Positions 60,550 through 64,000 of a stretch of 64,000 nt of DNA are shown here, piece by piece. The DNA is from Allopontixanthobacter sp041552775 (GTDB taxonomy: Bacteria; Pseudomonadota; Alphaproteobacteria; Sphingomonadales; Sphingomonadaceae), in assembly GCA_041552775.1 (NCBI GenBank), contig JBFEKH010000004.1:6815-70814 (forward strand), given 5' to 3'. How positions within the stretch are numbered: the first letter of the stretch is position 1; every line of letters starts with the position of its first letter. Below the pieces are notes generated by a model, which saw only the letters and a program-made list of their open reading frames with translations, was not told the origin of the DNA and did no database searches. A program made the translations under genes and the position numbers.

Positions 60550-60927
60550 TCAGACCCCCATCCGCATGATATCTTGATAGGCAGACAGCAATTTGTTGCG
60601 CACTTGCAGCGTGGCTTCGAACGCCACGCCTGCTTCCTGCCGCGCCAACATGACCTGCGCGACATCGGTTACCTGCCCGCGTTCGAACCCTTCGGTCATG
60701 TCGGATGCGCGGATCTGGGTGTCGTTTACACTGGCCAGCGCGCTTTGCAGGCTGTCGGCAAAACCGCCGCCGGACGGCTTTTCGGCACCGCCGCCGATGC
60801 TCCCTGCTCCGGGGGTTTCAATGCGCAAATCCTGCAATGCACTGGACCGGTCGATGATCTGCTGGCGAAGGGCAATTATATCCTGCACCCCGCCGCCAGC
60901 GCCGCCTATTCCGCTGACAACGCTCAT
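60550..60927 (-). CDS. fliE: Flagellar hook-basal body protein FliE
   Basis: A 125-residue FliE, the junction between MS-ring and rod, with FADSLQSALASVNDTQIRASDM, RGQVTDVAQVMLARQEAGVAFEATLQVRNKLL and the C-terminal AYQDIMRMGV, all diagnostic. The ATG overlaps the stop of the sigma-54 activator (ATGA), tying the regulator to the structural operon. Confidence 0.92.
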   Translation of the reverse strand: MSVVSGIGGAGGGVQDIIALRQQIIDRSSALQDLRIETPGAGSIGGGAEKPSGGGFADSLQSALASVNDTQIRASDMTEGFERGQVTDVAQVMLARQEAGVAFEATLQVRNKLLSAYQDIMRMGV

Positions 60928-62213
60928 TGTGCTGCCCCCGCATAGGCGGGCTGTTTCATCATCCCGGCATCACGCAGGCTGGCGAGCCGGTAACGCAATG
61001 TGCGCTCCGAAATACCAAGCCGCTTGGCAGCGTGCAGGCGGTGACCGCCGCATTCCGCCAGCGTGGCAAAGATCGCATCGGCTTCCGAATGGCGCACGAC
61101 ACTGGAAAGCTTGGCTGAGCCGGTGTCGGCGCTGCGCTGATAGGGTGCAGCGGGCGCAGCGTCATGTCGGGGCAGAACCCGCGCGGGGGCATCGAACACA
61201 ATGTCCTGTGGTTCGATCTGCGTCGCATCGCCGCACAGCAGCAATGCGCGGCGAATGACGTTTTCCAGTTCGCGGATATTGCCGGGCCAGGTGTGGGCGT
61301 TCAGCTTGTCCAATGCGGCGTCGCTGATCCATGGAACCATGCCTGACTGCGGACCATGACGCAGCGCCATCGTGAAAGCGAGCGGCGCGATATCGCCCGG
61401 GCGGGTGCGCAGCGCAGCCAGGCTGAGCGGGAATACGTTGAGCCGGTAATAAAGGTCAGGGCGCAGCCTGCCCTCGGCAACTTCGGTCGGCAAGTCGCGG
61501 TTGGCGCAGGCGACAATCCGTACATCGACGGGTATCGGCATGGTCGCGCCGATAGGCACCACTTCGCCTTCCTGCAATGCGCGCAGCAGCTTGGCCTGCA
61601 GCCCGATGGGCATCTCGGCGATTTCGTCCAGCAGCAAGGTGCCGCCATCGGCAGCGCGGAAGAAACCCTCGCTCGCTTGGGCAGCGCCGGTGAAGGCGCC
61701 CTTCAAATGGCCGAACAGCATCGCCTCCAGCATGGCTTCGGGCATGGCCGCGCAATTGATCGCCACGAACGGGCCGTCCTTGCGCGCGCTATTTTCATGG
61801 ATGAAGCGGGCCAGCACTTCCTTGCCGGTACCGGTAGGGCCGTCGATCAGGACCGGAATATTGCTGGCCGCGACCCGCTGGGCCAGGGCCAACAGCGCCA
61901 AGCTGCCCGGATCGGCACAAACAGGGGTTCCGGGCATGGCACCAGCGGCGATGATGGCGGCCCGCGCAGCAAGTGAATGGGTATTTTCGTAGGTGATGGC
62001 GGTACTGCCGCGTCCGATCCGCTCAATCTTGGCCTGCGGGCCTGCGGCAAGGCTGACGGTGCGGTCCCCGCTGCGACGGGCATCGGGCGGGCAATCGGCA
62101 TCCGCGATAAATAATGTGCCGCTGGTGGGCAGTAATTCTAGCGCTCCTGCAGCAATTCTTGCGAGCGGTGCATGTTTTTTTTCGCAAGCCGCGTTGATCC
62201 GGATGTCTGGCAT
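60924..62213 (-). CDS. Sigma-54-dependent flagellar transcription activator (FleQ/FlbD-like, no receiver domain)
   Basis: A 429-residue activator: an N-terminal domain of about 100 residues without receiver hallmarks, an AAA+ domain with Walker A GPTGTGKE (125-132), the sigma-54 contact loop GAFTGA (172-177), Walker B GTLLLDE and arginine-finger region, and a C-terminal Fis-type helix-turn-helix (HAAKRLGISERTLRYRLASL). It probably turns on flagellar promoters with RpoN. The ATG at 62213 has AGGGGG upstream. As first gene of the fli operon it may control its own expression. Confidence 0.87.
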   Translation of the reverse strand: MPDIRINAACEKKHAPLARIAAGALELLPTSGTLFIADADCPPDARRSGDRTVSLAAGPQAKIERIGRGSTAITYENTHSLAARAAIIAAGAMPGTPVCADPGSLALLALAQRVAASNIPVLIDGPTGTGKEVLARFIHENSARKDGPFVAINCAAMPEAMLEAMLFGHLKGAFTGAAQASEGFFRAADGGTLLLDEIAEMPIGLQAKLLRALQEGEVVPIGATMPIPVDVRIVACANRDLPTEVAEGRLRPDLYYRLNVFPLSLAALRTRPGDIAPLAFTMALRHGPQSGMVPWISDAALDKLNAHTWPGNIRELENVIRRALLLCGDATQIEPQDIVFDAPARVLPRHDAAPAAPYQRSADTGSAKLSSVVRHSEADAIFATLAECGGHRLHAAKRLGISERTLRYRLASLRDAGMMKQPAYAGAAQ

Positions 62214-62458
62214 TTTTGCCCCCTGTTAACCTTGTTTGAGGGGCCATTTGGGGCCGCAACGGCCAACGAAGCGGTAATTTAATGCTTAGTGCAACTACCT
62301 ATGCGCAGTCCCCGCAAAAATGGTCGAAGCGGTTTGGAGTGCGCTTAACTTCACTGCTGCATGGTCGATCTATTGGGGGACAGCTGCGGCACGGTGCCTG
62401 GTTGTAACGAATGTCTTGCTCTTTTGAGCACCCTATTATTCAACAAAGGAAAACTCTC

Positions 62459-63283
62459 ATGGCTGTTATCAATTCAAACATCAGCGCACTCAAATCCGCC
62501 AATGCCGCAATGTCCGCAGACAAGATGCTGGGTCAGGCAATGGAACGCCTTTCCACCGGCAAGCGTATCAACGGCGCGAAAGACGACGCCGCCGGCCTAG
62601 CCATTTCCACCACGATGACTTCGGACATCCGCGCGATGAACCAGGGGATCCGCAACTCCAATGATGGCATCGCCCTGGCGCAGACCGCAGAAGGCGCGCT
62701 GGAAGAAGTCACCAACATGCTGCAGCGTGTCCGCGAACTGGCTGTCCAGTCGAAGACCGGTACCTACGATGCGACCGATCGCGGCTATATGGACGCTGAA
62801 GTCGACCAGCTGCAGGCTCAGATCGACGATGTCCTCACCAACACCACGTTCAATGGCGTGACGCTGTTCAGCAAAGTGAGCGGTACCGATGTGACCGTCA
62901 ACATCGCCACGGGTGCCAAGGCAACTGACACTGTAGCTCTTGTCAGCAAGGGCGTTGACGGGACGAAACTGACGGCAACCGCGCTGGATGTGAACACCGC
63001 CGTCCTGGCAGCAACGACGATCACCAATGTCGATGCAGTGCTTGATAACGTCAGCGCGACCCGGGCATCACTGGGTGCCGGACAGAACCGCCTGGAATCG
63101 GCGATCAGCAACCTGACGACCAACCAGACAAACCTGTCGGACGCCCGTTCGCGGATCGTGGATACCGACTATTCGGCAGAATCGACCGCGCTGGCAAAGG
63201 CCCAGATCCTCAGCCAGGCATCCACCGCCATGTTGAGCCAGGCCAACCAAAGCCAGCAGAACGTATTGTCGCTGCTGCGGTAA
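62459..63283 (+). CDS. Flagellin
   Basis: A 274-residue flagellin consisting almost only of D0/D1: N-terminal MAVINSNISALKSANAAMS, RLSTGKRINGAKDDAAGLAI and C-terminal NRLESAISNLTTNQTNLSDA...ILSQASTAMLSQANQSQQNVL. The surface domain is reduced to about 60 residues (FSKVSGTDVTVNIATG). The ATG at 62459 has AAAGGAAAA upstream; the longer frame from 62411 is not needed. It diverges from the fli operon and is closed by a strong terminator. FliS and FliD for it are encoded at 47.2-49.1 kb. Confidence 0.95.
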   Translation: MAVINSNISALKSANAAMSADKMLGQAMERLSTGKRINGAKDDAAGLAISTTMTSDIRAMNQGIRNSNDGIALAQTAEGALEEVTNMLQRVRELAVQSKTGTYDATDRGYMDAEVDQLQAQIDDVLTNTTFNGVTLFSKVSGTDVTVNIATGAKATDTVALVSKGVDGTKLTATALDVNTAVLAATTITNVDAVLDNVSATRASLGAGQNRLESAISNLTTNQTNLSDARSRIVDTDYSAESTALAKAQILSQASTAMLSQANQSQQNVLSLLR

Positions 63284-63304
63284 TACCCGGCTTCAGCCGG
63301 CTCA

Positions 63305-63347
63305 AATACGAAGGCCCGGAGCACACCGCTCCGGGCCTTTCCCGTAT
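63305..63347 (+). terminator. Rho-independent terminator after flagellin
   Basis: A perfect 10-bp GC stem GGCCCGGAGC / GCTCCGGGCC (63313-63322 and 63328-63337) with a 5-nt loop, followed by TTT. An outer AATACG/CGTATT pairing extends it. It lies 22 nt after the flagellin stop. Confidence 0.85.
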
Positions 63348-63472
63348 TTCCTTCCCAAGTAGCAGCTTATGACAATGGCGGGCGGACGATAGTCCGCTCC
63401 AATCATGGCTACCGCCTCAATATAATGGCTGCCATTGAGTGGAAGGCTGATATTTCGGCCATCCCGGAAAAA

Positions 63473-64000
63473 TTAGGCTTGCTTGCCTTTCGCCCTCATT
63501 CTCCGGTTCCGTTGCGCAACATTGAGCATTTCCACACCGACCGAGAAACCCATCGCTGCATAGATATACCCTTTCGGCACATGAAAGCCGAGACCGTCGG
63601 CAATTAGCACAAGTCCGATCATGACTAGGAAGGCCAGCGCCAGCATCACTAGCGTTGGGTTCTTTTCGATAAATTTTGCCAACGGGTCTGCTGCCAACAT
63701 CATCACACCAACTGTGATAATCACCGCTGCAACCATGATGGGTATGTCATCAGTCATACCGACGGCCGTAAGTATGGAATCAATAGAAAAGACCAAATCG
63801 ATGGCAATGATTTGCAAGATTACCGCGCCGAAGGTGGCAGTCGCAGCTGCTGCAATTCCGGGTGTCTTGTCCAGCAGGTGGCCCGAGTCATCTTCGGGCT
63901 CCATCGAATGATGGATTTCCTTTGTTGCCTTCCAAAGTAGAAACAGCCCCCCTGCCAGCAATATCAAATCGCGCCCTGAGAAAGCTGTTTCAAAGGTCGC
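63473..64000 (-). CDS. TerC family membrane protein (partial)
   Basis: The C-terminal 175 residues of a TerC-family integral membrane protein; the N-terminus lies beyond the right edge, and the frame is open to base 64000. Visible blocks: FSGRDLILLAGGLFLLWKATKEIH, IIAIDLVFSIDSILTAVGM (the acidic intramembrane motif) and FLVMIGLVLIADGLGFHVPKGYIYAAMGFSV. TerC proteins are linked to tellurite resistance and metal (Mn, Ca) handling across the membrane. It converges with flagellin. Confidence 0.88.
   Translation of the reverse strand, partial: ATFETAFSGRDLILLAGGLFLLWKATKEIHHSMEPEDDSGHLLDKTPGIAAAATATFGAVILQIIAIDLVFSIDSILTAVGMTDDIPIMVAAVIITVGVMMLAADPLAKFIEKNPTLVMLALAFLVMIGLVLIADGLGFHVPKGYIYAAMGFSVGVEMLNVAQRNRRMRAKGKQA

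Noticed and set aside
62370..62458. GGCACGGTGCCTGG upstream of flagellin as a sigma-54 -24/-12 promoter
   Set aside because: The GG and GC elements are not at the required ten-base spacing; too poor to call.
1..64000. CRISPR arrays, tRNA or rRNA genes, insertion sequences, prophage genes
   Set aside because: I looked for direct repeats, clover-leaf sequences, transposase motifs and phage structural genes and saw none.

Overview
This window looks like a chromosomal segment of a GC-rich, motile alphaproteobacterium, most likely of the Sphingomonadales (Erythrobacter/Sphingomonas-like). The pointers are a CC0125/CC1285-type lipoprotein, a DgoA/KDG-kinase sugar-acid cluster beside a XylB-like sugar dehydrogenase, NodT-type efflux, and a compact fli operon led by a receiver-less sigma-54 activator. 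Taxonomy is inference. I saw no tRNA, rRNA, CRISPR array or insertion sequence.

Layout. (1) 1-1.8 kb: end of a sugar-acid catabolic cluster (KDG kinase fragment, DgoA aldolase, sugar dehydrogenase). (2) 1.9-4.1 kb: an acetyltransferase, a DUF1330 protein and a broken citrate-synthase-like gene. (3) 4.2-8.9 kb: a tightly overlapping tripartite MacAB-NodT export operon. (4) 9-47 kb: a stress or dormancy island. It holds two tandem-domain universal stress proteins, an erythromycin esterase/alpha-beta hydrolase/phosphoribosyltransferase operon, two zinc alcohol dehydrogenases, a quinone reductase and an overlapping usp-ndvB-ppsA-pfkB operon. It also holds a second ABC export system, a beta-CASP nuclease with an orphan LptB-like ATPase, D-lactate dehydrogenase with a degenerate receiver, an L,D-transpeptidase, a class I aldolase and an AMP phosphorylase/PRPP synthetase pair. 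It ends in a graveyard containing a chimeric remnant of an alternative (N-type) F-ATPase and an HdeD fragment. (5) 47.2-62.2 kb: one large leftward flagellar operon (sigma-54 activator, fliE to fliR, flhB, fliD, fliS). (6) 62.5-64 kb: a divergent flagellin gene with a strong terminator and a partial terC.

The main new observation is a recurring 16-bp palindromic site, roughly TA(C/A/G)GGA-N4-TNCGTA (TAC-N10-GTA geometry). It lies upstream of about a dozen island transcription units on both strands. In most cases a -10-like hexamer begins 24 nt after the end of the site, so the site would be centred near -43. This looks like the operator of an activator, plausibly of the NarL/FixJ (DosR-like) family, tying the island into one regulon. 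The content parallels the Mycobacterium tuberculosis DosR dormancy regulon (universal stress proteins, PfkB, erythromycin esterase plus phosphoribosyltransferase). The regulator itself is not in the window.

Working together, the island genes suggest a low-oxygen or low-energy programme: gluconeogenic and glycolytic switching (PEP synthase, PfkB, aldolase), cyclic glucan synthesis, lactate/alcohol redox balancing, nucleotide breakdown to ribose phosphates (AMP phosphorylase, PRPP synthetase, phosphoribosyltransferase), cell-wall 3-3 crosslinking and RNA turnover.
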